A stretch of 64,000 bases of DNA, taken from NCBI RefSeq assembly GCF_900104775.1, contig NZ_FNSA01000003.1:2170001-2234000 (forward strand), in the 5' to 3' direction. A program made the position numbers and the translations under genes. This stretch comes from Tsukamurella tyrosinosolvens. Lineage in GTDB: Bacteria > Actinomycetota > Actinomycetes > Mycobacteriales > Mycobacteriaceae. The notes under the pieces were generated by a model that made no database searches, was not told the DNA's origin, and saw only the letters and a list, made by a program, of their open reading frames with translations. This document shows, one piece after another, positions 1 through 7,881 of this stretch (position 1 is the stretch's first letter; every line of letters starts with the position of its first letter).

Positions 1-82
1 CGGGCATCAGGTCGAGCATCGCGGCGAGCGCCTCGCGTACCGCGGCCTGATCGTCTGCGACCACCACTCGGATGTCGTTCAC
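1..82 (-). CDS. NarL/LuxR-type response regulator, N-terminal fragment (gene leaves the window)
   Basis: Only the first 27 codons are present; the gene continues past the left edge. The GTG start at 82 immediately follows the TGA stop (83-85) of the histidine kinase, so the two are translationally coupled. The translation begins VNDIRVVVADDQAAVRE, the beta-1 strand and acidic pocket (ADD) of a receiver domain. The phosphoacceptor Asp and the DNA-binding domain are outside the window. The LuxR-type output domain is inferred from the HisKA_3 partner kinase. Confidence 0.85.
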   Translation of the reverse strand, partial: MNDIRVVVADDQAAVREALAAMLDLMP

Positions 83-1192
83 TCACAGCTCCTTGATCGG
101 ATCGGACGGGCGGGGCAGGACCAGGCGGACCGCCCAGCCGCCGTCGCCGGTCGGCCCGGCGTACAGCGTGCCGCCGACCTCGGCCGCGCGCTCGCGCATG
201 CCGATGAGGCCCATGCCGGAGCCGGGAACGCCGCTCGCCGTACCCGGTCCGTTCCCGACGGTGAGCTCGGCACCGTCGGGCACGGGGAAGAGGCGGACCG
301 TGACGGGCGCGCCCGCGGCGTACCGTCGGGCGTTCGTGACGGCCTCCTGCGCGACCCGCAGGACCGCCCGGGCCTGCGCGTCCGTCAGCTCGACCGGCCC
401 GGTCTCCACCGTCTCGTCGGGCCCGTCCGCGAGAGCGGCGAGCGTCGTCGGCAGGTCGACGGTGTCCTCCCGCAGCGCATGGACGGCGCCTCGGGCCTCG
501 GTGACCCCGTCCGCGATCGCGCCGCGGGCGCGCTGGACGGCGGCGCGGGCGTCGTCGGGGCGGTTCGCCTCCAGGAGGGCATCGGCGAGCTCGAGCTGCA
601 TCCCCGCGCCGGAAAGGGTGTGGGCGAGGACGTCGTGCAGGTCGCGGGCGATGCGGGCGCGTTCGGCGAGCGCGCTGCTCCGCGACTCGGACTCCGCGGT
701 CAACTTCGTCTGTTCCACGAGCTGTTCGAGCGCCCGAGTGCGCTCGCGGCGGCTGCGACCCGCGATGCCGGCCCACACCGTCGCGGTGACCGAGACGCCG
801 ATCCAGATCGCGTTGAAATCGATGGGGCCGGAGAGCGCCGCGGTCGCGGTGACGCTGGCCCCGGCGAGCACCGCGAGCGGGACCGAGATACGTGCCGGGA
901 ACACGGCTCCCAGGTGCACCGTCGAGACGTAGAGCAGGACACCGAGCGCGCCGTTCGGCTGGAGCGCGAACAGGATGCCGGCGGCGACCACCGTCGCCGC
1001 CTCGGTCGCGACCCGCGCGGGAAGCGGGACCCGGTCCTCTGGAAGGCACCGGACGACGACGCCGGCCGCGGCGATCGCGAACAGGACGGCGGTCCACGGG
1101 CTGTCGCGGTGGAAGTCGAGGGTCGCGCCGGCGACCACGACGCCGGCCACCGCGATGACGAGCGTGATCCTCGTCCGCAAGCCGTCCACCAC
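83..1192 (-). CDS. NarL-family sensor histidine kinase
   Basis: Membrane sensor kinase that would phosphorylate the response regulator encoded directly downstream (1-82). From the proposed GTG start it is 369 aa. Four or five hydrophobic segments fill roughly residues 8-145. A HisKA_3 dimerisation box follows (ARIARDLHDVLAHTLSG, His near residue 186), then a GHKL ATPase domain with VAQEAVTNARRYA (N box) and GSGMGLIGMRERA (G box). The reading frame stays open up to 1285, but that would overlap the divergent gene at 1284. GTG codons at 1192 or 1189, just before the first membrane segment, are therefore more likely starts. The ligand is unknown. Confidence 0.85.
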   Translation of the reverse strand: MVDGLRTRITLVIAVAGVVVAGATLDFHRDSPWTAVLFAIAAAGVVVRCLPEDRVPLPARVATEAATVVAAGILFALQPNGALGVLLYVSTVHLGAVFPARISVPLAVLAGASVTATAALSGPIDFNAIWIGVSVTATVWAGIAGRSRRERTRALEQLVEQTKLTAESESRSSALAERARIARDLHDVLAHTLSGAGMQLELADALLEANRPDDARAAVQRARGAIADGVTEARGAVHALREDTVDLPTTLAALADGPDETVETGPVELTDAQARAVLRVAQEAVTNARRYAAGAPVTVRLFPVPDGAELTVGNGPGTASGVPGSGMGLIGMRERAAEVGGTLYAGPTGDGGWAVRLVLPRPSDPIKEL

Positions 1193-1283
1193 CTCGTCAT
1201 GATGGCACGCGATCGTGCGCCGTGCTTCCGACCCGCCCGTCGTTAGGCGGACCAGGCGATTCGCGATGGCTAACATCGGGTGC

Positions 1284-1718
1284 ATGCGCGTGATCCTGAC
1301 CCTGGCGGCCCTCGCGGCCGTCTCCGCGGGTGCGTGGTTCGCCTTCCTCGGGTGGGATCAGGAGTACTACGAGGTCGACGGTGTCGCGCAGGGCCCGTAC
1401 CGGCCGTGGCAGGTGATCGCGTGCGGCGCCGTGATCGTCCTCGCCTGCACCGCGGCGTTCTGCTATCTGCGGCGCGTCTGGCTGCTGGCGGTGATCCCCG
1501 TGGTCGCGGTCGTCGCCTTCGCGGTGCCGTGGGCGGCGTGGGCATCGCAGGACGACACCGGACTGTGGGTGGTGGGCCTGCTGTTGCTGCTGGTGGGCGG
1601 GACAATGGGGCTGACCGCCTGGCTGGCGGTGGGGTACGGCGTCGTCGAGGCGATCCGCGCGTTCCGGCGCCGGCGCACCGTGACCAGGGCCCGGTCGGGT
1701 CCAGGGCCAGGACGGTGA
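1284..1718 (+). CDS. small four-helix membrane protein, unknown function
   Basis: Protein of 144 aa with about four predicted membrane helices (roughly residues 1-20, 36-58, 64-85 and 96-120) and a basic C-terminal tail. I recognise no family. It is divergent from the histidine kinase and overlaps the next gene by four bases (GTGA), so the two are probably a cotranscribed pair of small membrane proteins. An in-frame ATG at 1266 is an alternative start; 1284 begins directly with the first helix (MRVILTLAALAAVSAGAW). Confidence 0.6.
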   Translation: MRVILTLAALAAVSAGAWFAFLGWDQEYYEVDGVAQGPYRPWQVIACGAVIVLACTAAFCYLRRVWLLAVIPVVAVVAFAVPWAAWASQDDTGLWVVGLLLLLVGGTMGLTAWLAVGYGVVEAIRAFRRRRTVTRARSGPGPGR

Positions 1719-2095
1719 CGGTGCGACCCGGCCTGCGCGCGGCGCTCGTTCTCGCCGGACTCGCCGCGACCGTGACGGTGCTCGCGATCGGCCTGGTGGC
1801 CCTGCCCGACGGGGCCCTGTCGATCGCGTGCACGATCGCGATCCTCTCGGCGGCGGCCGGCGCGCAGGTCCTGCTCGGCCGGGCGTGGGGCGTCGCCGCC
1901 CTCCCCGTGGTGACCGCGGCCGCGATGCTCGTGCCGATGATGATCGACGCGGCGGGCGAGCCCGCGGCGCACATGTGGCCGGTGGCCGTGATCGGAGTGA
2001 TCGTCTTCCTGATCCCGGCCCTGATCTGCTTCCTCGCGGCGGTCCACTGGCTTGCCGGGGTGGCGCGCCGGGAGCGCGCGCGACGGGCGGGGTGA
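1715..2095 (+). CDS. small membrane protein, unknown function
   Basis: Protein of 126 aa with about four membrane helices and a basic tail (ARRERARRAG). The start is GTG at 1715 overlapping the upstream stop as GTGA; a second GTG at 1721 is possible. It resembles its upstream neighbour in size and topology, suggesting a paired or duplicated membrane protein. I can name no family or function. Confidence 0.55.
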   Translation: MTVRPGLRAALVLAGLAATVTVLAIGLVALPDGALSIACTIAILSAAAGAQVLLGRAWGVAALPVVTAAAMLVPMMIDAAGEPAAHMWPVAVIGVIVFLIPALICFLAAVHWLAGVARRERARRAG

Positions 2096-2128
2096 GCCGC
2101 GTTCCGGTCGAGTGGGAAAATGACCCCC

Positions 2129-3451
2129 ATGTCTACGTCATCGATGTCCAGTGCCGCCGCCGACCTGACGGTGCACTCGATTATTGATGCCCGTGCGCGG
2201 CTCGCCGGGGTGGTGTCGGTGAGCCCGCTGCAGCACTGCGACCGGCTCTCGGCACTGACCGGGGCGAAGGTCTACCTCAAGCGCGAGGACCTGCAGGTGG
2301 TGCGCTCGTACAAGATCCGCGGCGCCTACAACCTGATGGCGCAGCTCACCGACGCGGAGAAGGCGGCCGGGGTCGTCGCCGCCTCGGCCGGCAACCACGC
2401 GCAGGGCGTCGCCTTCGCGTGCCGCGCCATGGAGGTGCACGGCCGGATCTACGTGCCGACCACCACGCCGAAGCAGAAGCGGGACCGCATCCGCGCGCAC
2501 GGCGGCCGGTACGTCGAGCTGATCGCGACCGGCGAGACCTACGACGCCGCGGCCGCCGCGGCCCAGGAGGACGTCGCGTCCACGGGCGCCACCTGGGTGC
2601 ACGCCTTCGACGACTCCCGCACCACGTCGGGGCAGGGCACCATCGGCGTCGAGCTCGTCGAGCAGCTCGGCGGGGTCGTGCCGGACGTGACCGTCATGCC
2701 CGTCGGGGGTGCCGGCTGCTTCGCGGGTGTCACGCGGTACCTGCGCTCGCAGTCCCCGTCCGCCACGATCGTCGGCGCCGAGCCCGCAGGCGCACCGTCG
2801 CTGGCGCGGGCGCTCGAGGCCGGCGGGCCCATCGATCTCCCGACCATCGACCCGTTCGTCGACGGCGCCGCCGTCAAGAGGATCGGCTCCATCGGCTACG
2901 ACGTCGCCGTCGCCGAGGGCGCCGCGGTGTGGCCCGCGCACGAGGTCCGCGACGTGGCGGCCGGCGAGCTCGGCATCATCGGGGTCGACGAGGGCGCCAT
3001 CTGCACCGCGATGTTGGACCTGTACCAGAACGAGGGCGTCATCGCGGAGCCGGCGGGCGCGCTGTCGGTGGCCGCGCTCGCGCAGCTGCGGTTCGAGCCC
3101 GGTGCCACTGTCGTGTGCCTGCTCTCGGGCGGCAACAACGACGTCTCGCGCTACAACGAGGTGATCGAGCGCTCGCTGGTGCACCAGGGCCTCAAGCACT
3201 ACTTCCTCGTCGCCTTCCCGCAGGAGCCCGGCGCGCTGCGCCGCTTCCTCGACGAGGTGCTGGGACCCGACGACGACGTCACCCTGTTCGAGTACGTCAA
3301 GCGCAACAACCGCGACACCGGCGAGGCGCTCGTCGGCATCGAGCTCGGTACCGCGGGCGACCTCGGGGCGCTGCTGGAGCGGATGGATTCGTCGCGCCTG
3401 CACTGTGAGCGTCTGGAGCCGGGCTCGCCGGCGTACCGCTACCTGACGTGA
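2129..3451 (+). CDS. ilvA: threonine ammonia-lyase (threonine deaminase)
   Basis: PLP enzyme converting L-threonine to 2-oxobutanoate and ammonia, the first step of isoleucine synthesis. About 440 aa: a PLP-II fold catalytic domain with the Schiff-base lysine in SYKIRGAYN (about residue 62) and SAGNHAQGVA, then a C-terminal ACT-like regulatory segment (from LVAFPQEPGALRRFLDEV). The phosphate-binding glycine loop reads GGAGC rather than the common GGGGL, a mild departure. ATG 2129 is preferred over ATG 2120 because a GGGAAA ribosome-binding site lies about 10 bases upstream of it. The position matches ilvA upstream of the trehalose genes in M. tuberculosis. Confidence 0.95.
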   Translation: MSTSSMSSAAADLTVHSIIDARARLAGVVSVSPLQHCDRLSALTGAKVYLKREDLQVVRSYKIRGAYNLMAQLTDAEKAAGVVAASAGNHAQGVAFACRAMEVHGRIYVPTTTPKQKRDRIRAHGGRYVELIATGETYDAAAAAAQEDVASTGATWVHAFDDSRTTSGQGTIGVELVEQLGGVVPDVTVMPVGGAGCFAGVTRYLRSQSPSATIVGAEPAGAPSLARALEAGGPIDLPTIDPFVDGAAVKRIGSIGYDVAVAEGAAVWPAHEVRDVAAGELGIIGVDEGAICTAMLDLYQNEGVIAEPAGALSVAALAQLRFEPGATVVCLLSGGNNDVSRYNEVIERSLVHQGLKHYFLVAFPQEPGALRRFLDEVLGPDDDVTLFEYVKRNNRDTGEALVGIELGTAGDLGALLERMDSSRLHCERLEPGSPAYRYLT

Positions 3452-3499
3452 TCGCTCGCGCCTGCTCGGTGGAGCAGAATGGCACCGAGGAGGCGCGGT

Positions 3500-3832
3500 A
3501 TGGCGAAACTGGAGCATGCGTTCACCGGTGATTTCGACAGGGCGTTGGAGGTGCTCGACGCGCACATCATCGGGGGCAGCGTCTCGGCCACCTTCGAGGA
3601 CGGCAGCACCATCACGGCGGGTGGGGTTCGCGTCGCGGTGCGGGTGTACGAGCGGTACAGCTACACCGGATCCAACCGGGTGAGCCTGAATCTCACGCTC
3701 GTCGGGGATGGCGAGAACCTGTACCTGTCCGGGATCACGTCCGGCGGGAGCCAGGCGATGTTCTTCAAGATCAACCGCGTCGGCGAGGACGCCTTCCTGG
3801 GCAAGCTCTGGGATGCGCTCGCCCAGCTCTGA
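3500..3832 (+). CDS. DUF6054-like protein of unknown function
   Basis: Soluble protein of 110 aa. The start is fixed by a strong GAGGAGG site 5-11 bases before ATG 3500. Sequence features such as GDFDRALEVLDAHIIGGSVSA, VRVYERYSYTGSNRVSLN and ISGGSQAMFFKIN-like text (actual SGGSQAMFFKIN near residue 88) recall the DUF6054 family as I remember it; this is from memory. No catalytic motif is evident. It stands alone between ilvA and a convergent membrane-protein gene. Confidence 0.65.
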   Translation: MAKLEHAFTGDFDRALEVLDAHIIGGSVSATFEDGSTITAGGVRVAVRVYERYSYTGSNRVSLNLTLVGDGENLYLSGITSGGSQAMFFKINRVGEDAFLGKLWDALAQL

Positions 3833-3852
3833 GGAGCCGCCGGTCGGGATCG

Positions 3853-4356
3853 TCAGGCGACCGGAACCGACGGCTGCTGCGCCCGGTGCGCGGCGACGCG
3901 CTGCTGCAGGAAGTAGTTCTGCGCGTAGAGGGTGATGCCGATGAAGAGCATCGTCGTGACGCCGGCGAAGCCGCGGCCGGTGTGGTCGCCCATCGCCATC
4001 GGCACCAGGACGTCGACGCCCACGTGCAGGCCGATCGCGACGACCCACAGGCCGATGGTGGCGGCGGTGCCCTGGCGCAGGTAGCGGCCGTCGGGGCCTG
4101 GGAAGACCTTCGTGGTCAGCGCCCGCGGGTAGGCGAGGGCGACGGCGATGACGAGGCCCAGGACCGCGGCGACGACGTGGCCCGCGCCGACTTCGCCTCC
4201 GCCCGAAACATATTGCACGGTCTGGTACAGGCCGACGGCGGCGAGGACGAGGGCGATGCGGGCGGTCTTGTCCTTGAGCGGACGGGCCTGCAACTGGCGG
4301 TAGAAGATCCAGCCGATGGCGAGGACGGCGATGACGGCGGTGGTCGCTGTGTTCAT
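3853..4356 (-). CDS. multi-pass membrane protein, DUF1453-like
   Basis: Protein of 167 aa with about five membrane helices. The N-terminal layout, one helix followed by YRQLQARPLKDKTAR and further helices, resembles DUF1453/CcdC-like proteins, but the match is from memory. The ATG at 4356 is chosen because the upstream extension of the frame (to 4503) has no membrane character and runs into the divergent gene at 4436. Function unknown. Confidence 0.6.
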   Translation of the reverse strand: MNTATTAVIAVLAIGWIFYRQLQARPLKDKTARIALVLAAVGLYQTVQYVSGGGEVGAGHVVAAVLGLVIAVALAYPRALTTKVFPGPDGRYLRQGTAATIGLWVVAIGLHVGVDVLVPMAMGDHTGRGFAGVTTMLFIGITLYAQNYFLQQRVAAHRAQQPSVPVA

Positions 4357-4435
4357 GCCGGTGACTCTGCCGCGATCCGGGCCGCGGCGGATCGACCGAC
4401 GGGTGGAGATCCGGGTGGAGACGTAGCCTCGACCC

Positions 4436-4867
4436 ATGCAGATCAGCGAGACCCTGACGCCCGCCGTCGTCGACTTCCTCTCCGCCGGAACGCGGACCGG
4501 CAACCTCGCCTACCTCGCCGGCGACGGGCGCCCGCTCACGACGCCGGTCTGGTTCGTCATCGACGACGGTGCTCTCGTCTTCGCGACGGGGCGGGACACC
4601 CCGAAGGGACGCCTGCTGGCGAAGGACCCGCGGGTGGCGCTTTCCGTCGACCTGCAGGAGCCGCCCTACGCGTTCGCACAGGTGCAGGGCATCGCGGAAC
4701 TCGTCGACGACCCCGACTACCTACTGAAGGTCTGTACCGCGTGCGGTGTCCGGTACATGGGTGCCGAGCGGGGCGAGGAGTTCGGTCGGCGCAACGCCGT
4801 CCCCGAGGAGATCGTCGTGCGGGTGCGCCCGACGCGCGTCCTGTTCAACGGCGACGTCACCGCCTGA
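4436..4867 (+). CDS. PPOX-class (split beta-barrel) FMN/F420-dependent oxidoreductase
   Basis: Protein of 143 aa with the flavin-reductase-like split-barrel pattern: NLAYLAGDGRPLTTPVWFV, GALVFATGRDTPKGRLLAKDPRVALSVD and a C-terminal RVRPTRVLFNGDV. This family binds F420 or FMN and is very common in Mycobacteriales. The substrate cannot be read from the sequence. The gene is monocistronic, with a short divergent promoter region (4357-4435) shared with the membrane-protein gene at 3853-4356. Confidence 0.8.
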   Translation: MQISETLTPAVVDFLSAGTRTGNLAYLAGDGRPLTTPVWFVIDDGALVFATGRDTPKGRLLAKDPRVALSVDLQEPPYAFAQVQGIAELVDDPDYLLKVCTACGVRYMGAERGEEFGRRNAVPEEIVVRVRPTRVLFNGDVTA

Positions 4868-4966
4868 CGCCGGCCCCTCCGCGCGCGGAATCTGTCGGAC
4901 CCTTCCGGTACATCTCTATCCCAGGGGAGTCCCGGCGAATGACGCCGGGCGGAGGAGGACGGCATC

Positions 4967-5692
4967 ATGCCCACCTGGGTCTCGGCGATCATCATCGTCG
5001 TATCGCTATTGCTGATCGCGTGGAATCTGTCGCGCGCGAAGGACGCTCGCTGGCGGAGGGACTACCGGTCCGTCCTCCGTGCGCTGCGCTGGTGGATGCT
5101 GCCGGGCGCGCTCCTCACCCTCGCCGTGGTGATCGGCGTGACCCAGGCGCTGTGGCAGATCCCCGCGTTGCGGACCGGGTGGTGGAACCTGGCGGGCGGG
5201 GTGGGCAACGTCTACCTGGGGCAGACGTCCAACGAGGGGATCGGGTGGCGGCTGACCGCTCTCGCGGTGCCGCTGCTGCTCGCGCTCATTCTGCCGATCG
5301 CGGCCTTCGCCGAGGAGTCGATCTTCCGCTCCGGGTTGGAGGACCAGTCCTGGGGCGTGCGCATCGGACGGCAGGTGGTGTTCGGTTTCCTCCACTGCCT
5401 CCTGGCCGGCGTTCCTCTCGCCGCGGGCTTCGCGATCAGCGTCGCGGGCGGCTACTACGCCGCGGTGTACCTGGCCGCATACCGCGCGGAGGCCAGGGCG
5501 AACCCCGACCGCGTGCTCGTCGGGCCGGGCCCCGGTGAGCGGTGGGAGGACTGGGTGCGGCAGGCGGACCAGGCGGTCGAGAGGGGTGCCGACGCGCAGC
5601 GCGGTGCGGTCGTGACCGCCGCGGCGGCGCATCTGACGTTCAACGCCATCATCCTGACGGTGGTCATCGTCGCCGCCGCGATCGCGGTCTGA
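4967..5692 (+). CDS. putative CPBP-family intramembrane glutamic endopeptidase
   Basis: Membrane protein of 241 aa preceded by a strong GGAGGAGG site. The three CPBP/Rce1 signature motifs are present in order: EExxFR as EESIFR (Glu116, Glu117, Arg121), FxxxH as FGFLH (Phe139, His143) and HxxxN as HLTFN (His222, Asn226). Each sits at or inside a membrane helix. A long polar insert (about residues 172-215) separates the second and third motifs. If functional it would cleave membrane substrates or CAAX-like peptides; the substrate is unknown. It ends one base before the convergent luciferase-like gene. Confidence 0.65.
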   Translation: MPTWVSAIIIVVSLLLIAWNLSRAKDARWRRDYRSVLRALRWWMLPGALLTLAVVIGVTQALWQIPALRTGWWNLAGGVGNVYLGQTSNEGIGWRLTALAVPLLLALILPIAAFAEESIFRSGLEDQSWGVRIGRQVVFGFLHCLLAGVPLAAGFAISVAGGYYAAVYLAAYRAEARANPDRVLVGPGPGERWEDWVRQADQAVERGADAQRGAVVTAAAAHLTFNAIILTVVIVAAAIAV

Positions 5693-6718
5693 TCAGCCGA
5701 GCTCGTCGACCGCGCCCTTGATCAGCTCGAGGCTGTGCTTGCGCTCCGCGAGGCCGGGGATCATGCCGGAGATCATCAGCTCCTGCGGCTGGGTGCGGGT
5801 GAGCAGCTCGTGCAGCTCGTCGCGGACCGTCTCCTGGGACCCGACGATCCATGCCGACGTGGTCGGGGCGATCGCGTGCTCCTGCTCGGGCGTGAGCGGC
5901 TGCGCAGCGGCCTGTTCGTAGGTCATCATCCGGCCCGGGTTACCGGTGCGCACCCGGTACATCGACGCCTTCGCGGGGCCGGCGATGCGCTGCGCCTCCG
6001 CGTCGGTGTCCGCCGCCACGACGGTGACCGTCAGCATCGCGTTGGGGGAGTCGAGGTCCCCGGGGCGGAAGGTCTCCCGGTACTCGGCGAGCGCGGGCAG
6101 CGTGGCCTGCGGCGCGAAGTGGCGGGCGAAGGCGAACGGCAGGCCCAGCAGGCCCGCGAGCTTCGCGCTGAACGTCGACGAGCCGAGCAGCCACATCTGC
6201 GGGTTCGAGCCGACGCCCGGCGTCGCGGTGATCGCCACGTACGGGTGGTCGGCGGGGAAGTCGTCGTTCAGGAACGCCCGCAGGTGCGCCAGGGCCTGGG
6301 GGAAGTCGTCGACGGACTCGCTCACTTTGCCACCGCGGAGCGCGTGCGCGGTCAGCTGGTCGGTGCCCGGCGCGCGACCGATGCCGAGGTCGATGCGATC
6401 GGGGAACAGCGCGTCGAGAGTGCCGAACTGCTCGGCCACGACGAGCGGCTGGTGGTTCGGCAGCATGACACCGCCCGAGCCCACGCGGATCGTCTCGGTG
6501 GCCGCCGCGATCTGACCGATGAGCACCGCGGGCGCGGAGCTCGCGATGCCCGGCATGGAGTGGTGCTCCGCGACCCAGACCCGCTCGTAGCCAAGGCGTT
6601 CGGCCTCCTGTGCGGTCGCGATGGTGTCGCGGAGGGCGTCGCCGAAGGACGCACCGTCGACGACGGGGGCGAGCTCGAGCAGGGACAGGCGGGGGCGGGG
6701 GAACGGTGCTTCGGTCAC
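5693..6718 (-). CDS. LLM-class (luciferase-like) flavin-dependent oxidoreductase
   Basis: TIM-barrel oxidoreductase of about 341 aa. Family features are [19 protein letters not shown] near the N-terminus, [14 protein letters not shown] in the middle and [18 protein letters not shown] near the end. This subgroup (MsnO8-like or alkane-monooxygenase-like) uses reduced FMN or F420. The GTG at 6718 is preferred: the frame reaches 6751, but that part coincides with a GC-rich terminator hairpin (6731-6766) belonging to the upstream gene. Substrate unknown. Confidence 0.8.
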   Translation of the reverse strand: MTEAPFPRPRLSLLELAPVVDGASFGDALRDTIATAQEAERLGYERVWVAEHHSMPGIASSAPAVLIGQIAAATETIRVGSGGVMLPNHQPLVVAEQFGTLDALFPDRIDLGIGRAPGTDQLTAHALRGGKVSESVDDFPQALAHLRAFLNDDFPADHPYVAITATPGVGSNPQMWLLGSSTFSAKLAGLLGLPFAFARHFAPQATLPALAEYRETFRPGDLDSPNAMLTVTVVAADTDAEAQRIAGPAKASMYRVRTGNPGRMMTYEQAAAQPLTPEQEHAIAPTTSAWIVGSQETVRDELHELLTRTQPQELMISGMIPGLAERKHSLELIKGAVDELG

Positions 6719-6730
6719 AGAAGAGACAAC

Positions 6731-6766
6731 CGGGGGCGGCCCGGAAATCATCCCGGACCGCCCCCG
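6731..6766 (-). terminator. GC-rich hairpin terminator downstream of the F420-dependent oxidoreductase
   Basis: Inverted repeat with 14-base arms (6731-6744 and 6753-6766) and one mismatch, closing an 8-base AT-rich loop. It lies about 20 bases after the stop of the 6785-7825 gene and before the next minus-strand gene, as expected for a terminator. No U-tract is obvious, as is usual in actinobacteria. Confidence 0.6.
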
Positions 6767-6784
6767 ACGGCGTCGTGGCGACGG

Positions 6785-7825
6785 CTACACGAGCTCGCGC
6801 AGCGCCTCGATCTGCTTCACCCGGCCGGCCGCGTCCTCCGCGATCGGCACGACGTTGAGCACGGTGGCGCCGGCCTCCTCGAACGCGGCGATCCGCTCCT
6901 TCACGTAGCCCTTCGGGCCGATGAGGGAGACGCTGCGGGCCAGCTCGTCCGGCACGGCCTCGACCGCGGCGGCCTTGTCACCGGCGAGGTAGAGCTCCTG
7001 GATCCGGTCGGCCTCGGCGCCGTAGCCGTAGTTGGTGGCCAGGGTGTGGTAGAAGTTCTTGCCCTTGGCGCCCATGCCGCCGATGTACAGCGCGAGGTGC
7101 GGCTTGACGAAGCCGAGCAGGTGGTCGACGTTCTCGCCGATCGCGAGCGCGGGGCCCGCGTAGACGTCCAGCTCGCCGAGCGACGGGTCGCGCTTGGCCT
7201 TGCCCTCGGCGACGGCGTCGCCCCACACGTCCTTCGCCTTCTCCGGCAGGAAGAAGATGGGCTGCCAGCCCTCGGCGACCTCCGCCGCCAGCGCCACGTT
7301 CTTCTGGCCCAGCGCGGCCAGCAGCACCGGGATGCGCTCGCGCACCGGGTGGTTGATCAGCTTCAGCGGCTTGCCGAGCCCGGTGCCGCCGTCCTCCTGG
7401 GTGAGCGGCATCGTGTAGAACTTGCCGCGGTGCTCGAGCCGCTCGCGGCGCCACACCTTGCGGCAGACCTCGATGATCTCGCGGGTCCGGCCGATCGGAG
7501 CGTCGTACTTCACGCCGTGGAAGCCCTCGATCACCTGCGGGCCCGAGGCGCCGAGGCCGAGGATGAACCGGCCGTCGGAGACGTTGTCCAGGCCCGCGGC
7601 GGTCATCGCCGTCAGCGTGGGCGTGCGGGTGTAGATCTGCAGGATGCCGGACGCCAACTGCACGCGCTCCGTCTTCGCGGCGAGGTAGCCCAGCGCGCTC
7701 ACCGCGTCGAACGAGTACGCCTCGGGGACGAAGACGATGTCCAGCCCCGCCCGCTCCAGGTCGAGGACCTCGTCGGCCGTGGCCTTGAACCCGTCCGTGT
7801 AGTTGATGCCCAATCCGATTCGCAT
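6785..7825 (-). CDS. LLM-class F420-dependent oxidoreductase
   Basis: Protein of 346 aa, TIM barrel of the bacterial luciferase superfamily, F420-binding subgroup. Evidence: MRIGLGINY start, DIVFVPEAYSFDAVSALGYLA, RFILGLGASGPQVIEGFHGV, then RERIPVLLAALGQKNVALAAEVAEGWQP. The C-terminal half is typical of mycobacterial F420-dependent hydride-transfer enzymes whose substrates are mostly unassigned. The ATG at 7825 is the only sensible start; the frame upstream overlaps treZ in antisense register. A hairpin (6731-6766) follows the stop. Confidence 0.85.
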   Translation of the reverse strand: MRIGLGINYTDGFKATADEVLDLERAGLDIVFVPEAYSFDAVSALGYLAAKTERVQLASGILQIYTRTPTLTAMTAAGLDNVSDGRFILGLGASGPQVIEGFHGVKYDAPIGRTREIIEVCRKVWRRERLEHRGKFYTMPLTQEDGGTGLGKPLKLINHPVRERIPVLLAALGQKNVALAAEVAEGWQPIFFLPEKAKDVWGDAVAEGKAKRDPSLGELDVYAGPALAIGENVDHLLGFVKPHLALYIGGMGAKGKNFYHTLATNYGYGAEADRIQELYLAGDKAAAVEAVPDELARSVSLIGPKGYVKERIAAFEEAGATVLNVVPIAEDAAGRVKQIEALRELV

Positions 7826-7881
7826 AGGCGTTAGGTTCTCACAAAGCAACCGCTTAGCGACAGGGTGCCCGAGGATTGTGG

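Noticed and set aside
5735-7834. Plus-strand open frame of about 700 codons opposite the two luciferase-like genes
   Set aside because: It is antisense to two well-supported genes, rich in Arg/Gly/Val, and has no ribosome-binding site or domain; such frames are expected in high-GC DNA with third-position bias.
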